Part shown: piece after piece, positions 1 to 9,558 of the stretch | Position numbering within the stretch: the first letter of the stretch is position 1 | How the letters are laid out: each line of letters starts with the position of its first letter | Assembly: GCA_963565915.1 (NCBI GenBank) | Contig: OY751491.1 | Coordinates: 3,224,001-3,288,000 of the forward strand | DNA: 64,000 nucleotides | Source: Entoloma clypeatum | Taxonomy: Eukaryota; Basidiomycota; Agaricomycetes; Agaricales; Entolomataceae | Direction: 5' to 3' | Position numbers and translations under genes: made by a program | Notes under the pieces: model-generated | What the model was told of the DNA's origin: nothing | Database searches by the model: none | Seen by the model: the letters and a program-made list of their open reading frames with translations, nothing else

Positions 1-843
1 TCCTAGCCGCAGCTAATCCCGTTGGCTCAAAATATGACGTTGAACTGCCCATCACGCGAAATATAGATCTACCACCTACACTCATCTCCCGGTTTGATCT
101 CCTCTATCTCGTCCTTGATCAAGTGGACGAAGCCCTGGACCGGAAGCTCGCTCAGCACCTCGTAGGTTTATACCTTGAAGATGCACCGGCCAGAGACGCA
201 GAGGACATTTTGGTATGATCGCCCAACTCACGCTATCAATATACTCAAGTGAATGTCCATGTCACAGCCTCTACACGAACTCTCCGCCTATGTCGACTAT
301 GCGCGCTCCAAGATCCACCCCGTCATCACCGAAGAGGCCGGCACAGAACTCGTCAAATCCTATGTCGAGATGCGCAACATGGGCGATGACCCGCGTGCCA
401 GCGAGAAGCGCATCACAGCAACGACACGGCAGCTCGAAAGCATGATCCGGCTCTCCGAAGGCCACGCGCGGATGCGCTTTTCAGAGTTTGTGGAGCTGAG
501 CGATGTGAAGGAGGCGTGTCGGTTGATGCGGGAGGCGATCAGGACCAGCGCGATGGACCCGAGGACAGGGAAGATTGATATTGGGCTGTTAAATACGGGA
601 ACTGGGCAGGGCCAGAGGAAGTTGAGGGACGATATGAGGAAGGAGGTGTTGAGTATTCTAGATGGAGCTCGGGGGACAAGAGGGATCAAGTGGACAGAGG
701 CTGTGCGGATGTTGGGGGAACAGAGCAGTGTCAGAGTTGATGTGGCTGAGTTCGCGGAGGTTATCAAAGGATTGGAGAATGAGGGTTTGGCCAAGGTCGT
801 TGGTGACAGGGATAGAAGGGTGATTCGTAGGATGGAAGGCTAA
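1..843 (+). CDS. MCM4: DNA replication licensing factor MCM4, C-terminal part (5' truncated by window edge)
   Basis: Subunit of the hexameric MCM2-7 replicative helicase, a nuclear AAA+ ATPase. Two exons are visible, 3-212 and 268-843, with an intron at 213-267 (gtatga...cacag). Exon 1 ends the AAA+ core and carries the arginine-finger stretch LISRFDLLYLVLDQ followed by the typical DEALDRKLAQHLV segment. Exon 2 holds the lid/winged-helix part, with KRITATTRQLESMIRLSE, the DPRTGKIDIGLL segment that separates MCM4 from other MCM paralogues, and a C-terminal winged helix ending in RRVIRRMEG. An ATG at 253 gives an open frame but lies inside the intron, directly after an in-frame TGA, so it is not the start. 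The gene begins upstream of the window. Assignment rests on remembered yeast and human MCM4 C-termini; the paralogue call is confident. Confidence 0.93.
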
Positions 844-920
844 AGTGTTATATAATAGCATGTATGTACCATATCGATGAACCTGATCACTGCGTTCATT
901 CTGATGATAATACAAGGAAC

Positions 921-2181
921 TCAAGTTAGGATGGGAATCTTGAGCTGATCAGACTCTTGGACAATATGAGCACAGGTGCCTGTGGCTGCTATTTCTTTCA
1001 GACTTCGGAGAGTAGTAACAGCAATATTGTGGAGGGCTTCTTCTGTAAGATATGCTTGATGTCCGCTGTGTTCATTGGTCATCAATACAGTGCGTTGGCA
1101 AAAGATCTGGGGCTCACGTCATGAAAACATTATAAAAGGAGATGAGTCGAGCAAAGACGTCGTCGTGGATAATCTCAAAACTGGAGTCCATAAAGAAGTA
1201 GGTCGCCTCTTTTTCATATACATCCAATCCAACGGCGCCTAGATGACCAGACTTGAGAGCCCTGTCACCACGTCAAGATCATTCTTCATAGAGGAGCGAT
1301 AAAACATCTTGCGTACCGTATCAAAGCATGCGTATCGATCAACCCGCCGCGAGAGGTATTGATGAGTATAACCCCGCGCTTCATCTGCGCCAGCGTCGTA
1401 TCGTTGACGATATACTTGGTCTGCGGCGTCAGCGGGCAATGCAAGCTGACAATATCCGCCTGTCCCAATACCTCCTCCAAGCTCTCGATATACCGTATTC
1501 CATACTCCTTTCCGAGCTCAGAAGGGTACGGATCGTACGCCACGACGTTGCACGCGAACCCCCTCGCGAGGATCCTTCCCGTGATGAGGCCGATCTGCCC
1601 TGTTCCGATGAGCGCGACGGTCTTCCCGGCGAGGCTGAAGCCAAGGAGGCCGTCGAGCAGGAAGTTGCCCTCGCGGACGCGGCAGAAGGCCTTGTGGTAC
1701 TTGCGCACGACGGTCAGGATCATCCCGACCGCAAACTCTGCGACGGCCTCGGGGGCGTAGGAAGGTACGCGAGTGACTTTGAGCCCGAGGTTGGTGGCGG
1801 TCCTGAGGTCTACGTTGTTGTGGCCCGCACAGCGGAGGGCGATGTATCTCTGGCCGCAAGGACGATCGTTAGCATCAGGTCAGGGTAGGCAGAATGTGAG
1901 GACGCACCACGCCGTGATGGTGAAGCTGGTGTAGAACATCTGCGTCGCAGATATCGTTCACAAAGATACATATCGCTTCGTGCCCTTCGGCGAGCATTGC
2001 GGTTGTCTTATCTAGCCTTGGATCGAGATATGACAGCTCGATATCAGTGTTTTCTTCATGGGCGGCGGCGTTGAGAGACTTGACATCGTACTAAGTGATT
2101 GAAGGGTGTATCAGAGATGATGGGATACGATCCGAGGATTGCTGGGCGTACTGGCCGAGCACCGAAGACTGCGACCTTCAT
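921..2181 (-). CDS. D-2-hydroxyacid dehydrogenase, D-lactate dehydrogenase type
   Basis: Predicted NAD-dependent enzyme interconverting pyruvate and D-lactate (or a related 2-keto acid), cytosolic. Exons on the minus strand are 2152-2181, 1908-2090, 1317-1849, 1118-1261 and 921-1065. They sum to 1035 nt, 344 residues, the normal LdhA-type length. The N-terminus [12 protein letters not shown], the CAGHNNVDL loop, the Rossmann glycine motif GTGQIG at about residue 153, the [15 protein letters not shown] segment and the C-terminal [12 protein letters not shown], which carries the expected catalytic histidine, are all in order. Intron boundaries are GT-AG and restore family motifs at every junction, for example [20 protein letters not shown]. 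No targeting peptide is seen. The substrate is inferred from the family; other 2-hydroxyacid dehydrogenases share this fold. Confidence 0.92.
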
Positions 2182-2830
2182 GGTAGATAGGAGAACGACG
2201 GGCGGACCTGTAAATGCATATGCTGATGAAGTCGCGATGCACTGCCTCAGTCAGCCTTGGTTCACATTATGTATCTCAGCAGATATGGTCTGACATAGCG
2301 GAAGACGGGCAGACACAAGGCTTGATATTGGCGTGAGTGATTCATGGTCACTCTGGGTGCTCATATAACATATTTTATTGCAGCGCAAGCCTACCTCGGG
2401 CCTCGACGTTCAATTACTTCTCGTCAGAGGTTACTCCGAGGACTTACACCTACATCTTCCAATGTGTACTTCCCTGGCCTAAAGCGCGGCCAACGATGAG
2501 CGGAAGAGTTCCCAAAGAGTTTCCACTTACCTGGTACCAAACCCGTGCGGAGTTCACTGCCCGTTCCAGGTGACTGCGACCGTGTGCGCGCAGATTGGGC
2601 TTCAACCTATGAAGAGTACCCACGATAGCTGGTTCATTCCGATCCCTAGCGTCCTCTTCCGAGTCGTTATTGTGTCTGAACCCTCCGGCGCGTGGCGGGT
2701 TCGAGGTGCTCGCGGCTTACCCCCAGCGTAGAAGTCACCATCCGATGTTCGCAACCATTTCGATTGATCTCGGCCTCTTGAGTCATCAGGATTGACTATT
2801 CGGCGGTGCACAACCCTTATTCAACTTCTT
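2182..2830. other. Intergenic, no gene recognised
   Basis: Divergent spacer between the dehydrogenase start (2181) and the secreted-protein gene (2886). Open frames here are short and show no recognisable motif. It probably holds both promoters. Confidence 0.5.
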
Positions 2831-2837
2831 TATAAGA
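2831..2837 (+). promoter_or_regulatory. Possible TATA box of the secreted-protein gene
   Basis: TATAAGA lies 55 bp upstream of the ATG at 2886, a plausible TATA spacing for a fungal promoter. Sequence match only. Confidence 0.4.
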
Positions 2838-2885
2838 GCTCCTCGACTTTGCGCCCTACCTCTCAAACTTCCCGACCCGCATACC

Positions 2886-3489
2886 ATGAAGTTCTTCTCC
2901 AACCTCGCCACAGTGACCGCCACCCTCCTCTTTGCCGCCGGCACCACATATGCCCAGAACGCGCAAATCGGATACCCACCTCACACACCCGGCGCCGTAA
3001 CACCCGTGACACGAGGGCAGAACCTCACTGTCGAAGTCGATAGACCCGTACGTTCTTCATGTACAAGTTAAAACCCAGATAGTATTCAGGTCGATCTTTC
3101 ACCCAGAACACCATTACAGGCTCGCTCGAGCTCGGCGTCGCCATAGGTCTCCAGACGTGCCAGTACGGCTGCCACTACCCCGCCGAGGGCCTGGGGGAGC
3201 TGCTGTTCAATGGCTCGTACGACCCGCAATACTATGAATACTACAAGCCCCCATACCAGAACTTCACCGTCCAGATCCCTCCGGACACGCCGGAGGGACC
3301 GGCCTTGTTGGGAATCTTACATGTTAGTTTGTATGGGGTGAGTATTCTTCTTTCATTGATATTGAAATCTCTCCTGGCTCCGTCCCCGTGCATTTTCGGA
3401 TTTGGATTGCTTATGTGTTTTTCGTTCGACAACAGGCTTCTAACACACCTCTCCTCGAGACTTTCGCTGTCAATCTCACCGTCGTTTGA
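2886..3489 (+). CDS. Small secreted protein with N-glycosylation sites
   Basis: Three exons, 2886-3047, 3107-3337 and 3436-3489, give 148 residues. The first 20 or so residues (MKFFSNLATVTATLLFAAG, then TTYAQ) form a clear secretory signal. The mature part has PVTRGQNLTVEVDRP, then after the first intron NTITGSLELGVAIGLQTC, a CQYGCHYP cysteine pair, and NFTVQIPPDTPEGPALLGI before a last short exon ending NLTVV. NLT, NGS and NFT sequons suggest N-glycosylation. The pattern resembles a family of small secreted basidiomycete proteins of immunoglobulin-like beta type; I cannot name a function. There is no GPI signal, so it is probably released or wall-associated. All junctions are GT-AG and frame-consistent. 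Confidence 0.8.
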
Positions 3490-4487
3490 AAAGTCCTCCG
3501 TTCTTTGGAGTGTACTAAAGGAATCTAGATATCGCCAGGGACAATTCCTCGCTCGGACGCTCTTTCGGATGTTTACATTGCGAGAAACTCTATATTCCTT
3601 GCTCCCCGTAGCCTAATCAGAAACTTTTTCTTTTTCTGCATATACTTTGGCGGCGTTTTCTGAGCCGGCGTCTCCTACTTTCAGATGTTCCGCGGCTGAT
3701 ATATTCAAGGTTCGAAAATACGGGGTGTGATGTAAACCAAACCGTGAATGATACATGCAGACTCAAGGCATAACTATTTTCGCGATGTCTACCCCTCGTC
3801 TCTGAAATAGAGGCCCTAGATCTCCATCGAGGAAATCAGGAAAGCATCGAAGCCAAACCAGAGTTCGCGACGACGCTTTGTCACTCCTCCGAGGAGAATT
3901 CATGGAAAATTGGGAAACCTACTATGTTGTTCCGGAAAACATCGTGCTTCGAATCAAATAACCCTGCCAGATTGTCTCCCATACCTCGGCGAAGCTGACC
4001 GGGGGGGGAGAAACTTTGTGCTTGATGGGATTCCGGCAGTGTGTGAGGCCCTGCCTGAAGACGCCAATGAGCAGACATATGCATGATTTGATGAGATTAT
4101 CTGCTTTGAACAACACTAACTCCCGCTTGCAGGGTTTCTGCATACATGAACTATTTCAATTGATTACAAAACAAAAGGGACGATTTGGCCAGACAGCAAA
4201 CCGAGTGAGGGAGTAACGCAAATCGGAAGAGCATGGCCATTCCGGGCAAATGTGTGTTTCTGGGCGTCAATGCCAGTTTAGGGAAGCGGTGGAGGGGTGA
4301 GAAAAATGGGGGTGTCGCGCCAAGAAGGCTGGCCGTCAAAAGGGCCTGAAATCAGAAAAGGGAAGAACAGGAAGCGCGTCACGAGAGAATGTATCGCAAT
4401 AAAGATAGATCAAAGTGTGGTGTGTGTGCGTGGGGCGGGGAAAACATTGTCGATAATGAATAGACACACCCGAGCGGCCTTCTCGTT
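3490..4487. other. Intergenic, no gene recognised
   Basis: Sequence between two convergent genes. Several short open frames exist on both strands, none with a recognisable domain, signal peptide or splice-consistent extension. Confidence 0.5.
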
Positions 4488-5540
4488 CTATGACAAGACC
4501 GACAGCATGGGTGAAAGGAAGAAGATGAAGAGTGCGGGCACCGGTCTAAGGCCTAATGCGCCGTTCAAAGGTCTGATCGTGGATGATGCTGACGGGGTGC
4601 TCCCCGTTGTTGTTCCAGTCGCAGTGGTATGTGTCAAAATGGAGGGTATAATCGACGTCGCAATTCTCGTAGAGGATACGAGAGTCGAAACGGGGGCCGT
4701 CGGGGTGCTAATGGGAGGGAGAGATGTAGAGAGTGTGCCAATAGTGATGGTTGACAACGGTATTGTCGAGTGATTTCCTGAATGAGGGAGGCCAGAAGGG
4801 ATGGGTTGAGTCGATGTTGCTTCTGGAAGAGGTGTCGCAAAGGAGCCAGTCATTTGATCAATGCTAACGGGAATGAGAGCGTCAGTGAAGATGAAAATAC
4901 TCGGCGTTTACAAAATTGACGAACTTGAAAAAGGGAGAAAAAGCCGCGGAGGGAGTGTTGTTATTGTCTTTGTGCGAAATGGAGATCACACTAATGTAGC
5001 TTTTGTCGAAGAAAAAATCGTTAGTGACGATGCATATGGGGGAGTGTAGTCAAATACTGACTATGTGTCCGAATTCGGACCAGCAGCGGCGTTGGGCTGA
5101 TAACAGTAGATACTCCAGACCTGAAATTAGAATATGAAGTAACCAGCAACTTACCACAAAGGTCACGGATTGGGTACTGGACACATCCACAGCTGGGATA
5201 GTCTGCACCAGTTTCTACATGTAACACTCAGCCTTGCTCTATTAAAAAAACCCAAGCGCAACATACCTGATTTCCATGGTAGAGGCCAAATTTACAGAGG
5301 GCCATAGCAGAAAGCAAAGGCGCGGAGCCATCGTCTATCCATTCAATGGTGCAATTGTGGCCAGCATGACAAGTCGCGTTCGCAGTTGGCTTCAATACCT
5401 GGAGATCGGCCAAAACGACATTGAGAGGGTGTATTTTTTTTTTAATGATCAAGAAAACGGACGTATAGACCTGCATTGACCAGCAAGAACATATTCAGAA
5501 ACCAGCATGCCGAGACCAGGGTTGGGAGAATCGAGAACAT
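4488..5540 (-). CDS. Kre9/Knh1-like secreted GPI-anchored protein (first of two)
   Basis: Predicted cell-wall protein of the Kre9-like Ser/Thr-rich family. Exons are 5463-5540, 5267-5398, 5155-5214, 5062-5096, 4925-4999 and 4488-4863, 756 nt, 251 residues. A signal peptide begins MFSILPTLVSACWFLNMFLL. The domain then shows VLKPTANATCHAGHNCTIEW, DDGSAPLLSAMALCKFGLYHGNQ, VDVSSTQSVTF, AGPNSDTYYISV and FNIDQMTG, the usual order for this family. The tail is Ser/Thr/Pro-rich and ends in a hydrophobic stretch (ALFIFFLSPMLSVLS), consistent with a GPI signal. The third donor is GTCAGT and the fourth GTTCGT. The junction between signal peptide and domain (intron 5399-5462, donor gtccgt next to a long A run) is the least certain. 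Compare the gene at 19880-20697. Confidence 0.75.
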
Positions 5541-5928
5541 CTTGTTGTAAAGAGCGTCACAGAGTGTAGAGAAAGTGAGATGTACAGTATTCGTCAAATG
5601 AGTCAAAGATTGGAGCGTTGATTTGATTTTTTGATAACTGAATAAAAAACGTGAAAAAAAAAGTCGTCGTTCGTTGTCGTCGTCAACTTGCAGAACCCAC
5701 GAAACACGTGGTCTCTCGTCCTCGGAAAAACTCTGGGGAAACTGGAGTCCATCTAGCTCCCTTTCGTCTCTGATCATGCTTGCTTGACATAGGTCTTGGA
5801 ACCACGTAGGTGTGGAACGCATAGGCCCATATACGTTCACAAGCATCGCCTCCATACGGGAGAGCTTCCTTTTAAAGTGAACACCGTCATGGACCCAATA
5901 CTTGGATAGCCTTCAGCATGATAAGTTC

Positions 5929-6707
5929 TAAGGCTCCAACCATATAGTATATGTATACGGCCAACAGTGTTTATATACATATATAGTATTTAAATGGTTA
6001 TTTACTATATATATATCATTAAATATATAGTTGTTATAACTCGGCGGTCATTGCCTAGGTGAGGGACACTGTGTGATGGTCTGTGCCTTCAGAGAACACC
6101 AGAGAGTCAAGTCACTACAAATATGTCTGAGTTGAGACCTCGAGAATGTGTGCTCGACTGACACACTTGTTGCAGGAACTTGAAAATCACGAGCCATCTA
6201 GCAAACTGCATAGGATGTCAAAATCAAGTCAAAATGGTAATTTAATACTTCCCAAGGATCGGAATTGCCAGTAACAGGTGAACACAGTGTTGATCTGATC
6301 AGTAGCCATGGCAAGTGGAATAGATCTGGGCAACAAGTTGAAGGCCAAAGAGGTGAGAGTGGTCACTTGGGAGGCAAAAAACATGTGATCGTCCTGAACA
6401 TCACCATCAAATTTGTCATGAGAAAATGGTACACTGTGTATAGCTGAGGCTGAGTGAGCGCTGAGCGCTGCGTGCTGAGTTTTGGGCAACTAATAGGAGG
6501 AATTGCAAATGGTGTCACATGCATAAATCAACATTCTCAGCTATTCTCAGCTCACCGACAGCTGCCTATGGACAACTGTATATACTATCTACCTACTGTA
6601 TATTTACTATATATCCACTTTTTTGCCTGAAGCCCTATACATATACATATACATATATGGTATTTACTGTATTTATACAGTAGGTAGATAGTACAGTTGG
6701 AGCCTTA
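5929..6707. mobile_element. Candidate non-autonomous short-TIR element with TA ends
   Basis: The 12-base sequence TAAGGCTCCAAC at 5929-5940 is repeated perfectly inverted as GTTGGAGCCTTA at 6696-6707. Read as TA target duplications, the terminal repeats are AGGCTCCAAC. The inside is AT-rich, has no convincing coding frame, and has a second inverted repeat near the right end (about 6568-6598 against 6675-6700, around ACTATCTACCTACTGTAT). Homology between CorA-like copies A and B starts immediately right of the element (ATGATAACGAA at about 6707 and 9362), which independently supports the right boundary. It looks like a MITE of a TA-targeting DNA transposon family. Confidence 0.6.
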
Positions 6708-6921
6708 ATGATAACGAAGTGCTCAGAACACAATGCAACCCACCCCGAGTCTTTTACGCCCTCTTCTTCTTGGAGCCATTCCTCGCCGCTTGAACCAATC
6801 ATACCAGCAATCGCGTTCAGAGTTGTCTACGGATTCAAAGACACCTGCAAAGGAATAGGCGCAGTTCCACGGTCGTGTCGTATGCAAAATCTCTTCACAG
6901 TCCAGCAAGCAAACGACCATG

Positions 6922-7950
6922 ACAATGAACTCGACCTTGCGACGTGACCCCCCGATACGGGAGATTTAGGAGAGAAGAGGGGATTGCAGACGGCTTCACG
7001 TCGCCATGCATTACCTTCAGCGCCATAGGTATGAATGATGGTGCGTTGTAGTGCAAGCCGAACCAAGGTTTCCATGCTGATTTTCGTATAGAACGTGACG
7101 GACGTGGCCTGAGATCAACCGCCCTAATCCCAGATCTTTGTGATCATAGTGAATACCCTCAGTCTCGCTTCCGGAATTCGTTGGAGCGCTATACGCAGTT
7201 GTACGAACTCTCAAACCCCAGAATCATGTTCCCGCCAAATTGGACTCCAAGTCAAGTCCTTCGCAGTAGAATTGAATTATGATACAGTAAACACATTCCA
7301 TGCCGCATACACCGCGTTGATGTTAACTCTAATGGCTACTTCACCGACTCGGGGATTCTAGAAGTTCCTGAGGAAGAAGTCTATGATGTTTGGTCGAGGC
7401 TTTATAAAACGTCCGCAAGTGAGTTTTTGTTTTGTTACTTCCCGCTGCATTGCGGCTTTGATTATGATGTCAATCATAATCTCCGAGTCGTTTCCCTCTT
7501 CTTACTGTAAAGTTATCGTCATCCATACTCTGGCTTCGTAACTTGATTCCAGCCGCTTGAGAAGAATCGTGTGCGGGTTCTATTTCTAGAAAATTTATCC
7601 GGGCCCGTCCAGAAAATGCTCGGAACGAGGTCCCCTAACATTCCATCTGGTCTTCGTCATTGAATTGGATACCTTCGCGATTCCAGACAGATCCTCGATC
7701 AGCAAGAGGTATGCCTCCCGATTGCCATGCATATTTCTTACTAATAATACTCGATGCAGTCACCACGAGTACACTGCAATTTCTAAAGTCCATGGATCGA
7801 CAATGGGGCGGTGGGCGAGCATCGCCATCTATTCAGTTTCAGCGAGTCGACTCTCCGGATGCGAAAGTCTCGACCGCTAGCTGCTCACGAACATGCAACC
7901 CAAGATCCCTTCCCATTATATTCCAGTAGGTGTTTTGTTGTTCCCCTAAC
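6922..7950 (+). pseudogene. CorA-like family copy A, degenerate and 3' truncated
   Basis: Collinear with intact copy B (9559-11927) for the first six exons only. Compared with B it has lost one base in a C run near 6950, which brings a TAG into frame after about 14 codons. It lacks the block coding the Cys-rich CDHSSCDNCW motif, carries about 70 extra bases around 7170-7240, and has the intron between exons 3 and 4 deleted near 7610. Homology ends near 7950, so the helical C-terminal half with the GMN motif is absent. The promoter-proximal sequence is also shared with B, indicating tandem duplication followed by decay. Confidence 0.8.
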
Positions 7951-9340
7951 TTTGAATCAGAGACCTCGGACTCTCCTCGATCAATCCAAGGCACGACCGT
8001 TGTGCCATATGTCGTTGGCTGGGTTCATGGTCGTGTTCTAGGCGTAGCACAGCGACTACACGAAGGACCGAGGCTAGCACATCATGACATCGTGTGCCGC
8101 TGCTTTTACTGGATATATCACCTGTGCAGAAGAACAGTGGTCGGGTACGTTGCGCTGTTCCTTGTTAGCGGAAATTACAGCCTGTTCCCTCGTGATGTGC
8201 GATCTCCCTATGCTAAAATAATTTCTCGGAGATGTCCAGGTGATGCCTCGTAGGAGCTGGGCTGCAAATTGTTTCTCGCCGACTTCAAGTGTGGTGTTGG
8301 TGCCACGTTCATTGTATCCATTTTCATGGGAGGGGCTCTGTATTTTTGTTATTATCAACCCCTTGTTAAACATGTCGATTTAGGCGGCACCACAGATCTA
8401 CTTTGACCCCCGATGATAAATACCGAAAGGGTCATGCCATTTCTGCAAGGTGCGTCCCGAAATCGTTTCTCCAGTTCGTTGGAAGATTCATGATTCCTTT
8501 TTTTGCGAGTGGTCTGTTCTTGGCTTTTTCCATGGCTTTCGCCCTCCGCACTCGTTTGTCGTTGAAGAACAAGAACATGAAGATTCTGGCTCAGAGAAAG
8601 CATGAGGAAGAGAAACCGGCGAGCGGTGGTACTGCGAGTGAAAAGATTTGGGACAACGATCCTCAATGCGTTGTTATGGCATAGGTATTGAGACGCGTGT
8701 AACCCAATCAACCCTATGCATGTTTCGCACCCAAACGCGTCCTCTCGTGCCCGACGCCATCCACTCCCGCCCAACGGCCGCCTCTCGCGCTTCACGGTAT
8801 GTTTTTGTTTTTATATAATATCTTTTATATATGTTCAATGTCCTTCTCTCGCCCTAAACACCCTCCACATGCGCCCAACGGCCGCTACCGCCATCCCTCG
8901 GCCCCACGCCTCCAATCCCCTTCTTTTCCAGCATTACTTAAATGAGGAGTTCGACGCGTGGAAAGCGAAACGTACGTTTCTGACCACCGCTGAAGAGCGC
9001 ACGGTCCTCCTTGAGGGAAAAAAGCTGCATGATCATGCCAGAAGTGACGATGGGGGTGATTCCGGGAGCCGACACGCATCCAGTAAAGAGGGTCAGACGA
9101 GTCGGAGGACATGATACTGTGGAGCTCGAGGGGGACTTGAGAGCAGACCAAGAAGATGAGCAGGGTGATGGCAGTCCATTGGAACCGTGCGGCCGAGTAA
9201 GCCGCTAGGAAGCTCACAACAGTTGTGACCGTGCCTCATTGCGATGACGAGGAATCCCTCCCCTCTTTTACATCCCTCTTTGATGTATTCAACTCGAGAA
9301 GACTTTATTATAACACACGTGGACAAGGTTTTCCGGAAGG
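7951..9340. other. Unassigned sequence between CorA-like copies A and B
   Basis: No homology to the flanking copies is seen. Frames at 7930-8253, 8403-8684 and 8716-9114 (plus) and 8885-9217 (minus) contain some hydrophobic stretches, for example around FASGLFLAFSMAFAL near 8500, but no recognisable domain or coherent exon chain could be built. Confidence 0.4.
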
Positions 9341-9558
9341 GCTGTACTTATTATGTACACGATGATAACGAAATACCCAGAATACATCCCAACCCACTCC
9401 GAGTCTTTTACGTCCTCTTCTGTTTGGATCGTTCTTTTGCCGCCTGAAGCAATCATACCACCAATTTCGTTCAGAGAGTTGTCTAGGAATAGACGCAGTT
9501 CCGCGGTCGTGTCGTACGCAAAATCGCTTCGCAGTCCAGCAAGCAAACGACCGTGACA

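Noticed and set aside
253..843. Treating the ATG at 253 as a separate gene start
   Set aside because: It sits in the intron of MCM4 directly after an in-frame stop; splicing at 267/268 continues the MCM4 protein seamlessly.
1328..1888. Plus-strand 186-codon frame
   Set aside because: It is the antisense shadow of the dehydrogenase, whose minus-strand model explains the sequence fully.
5463..5476. Starting the first Kre9-like gene at a codon inside the A-rich stretch near 5476
   Set aside because: That start would give a Lys-rich N-terminus instead of a signal peptide; the start at 5540 with an intron gives a normal secretory signal.
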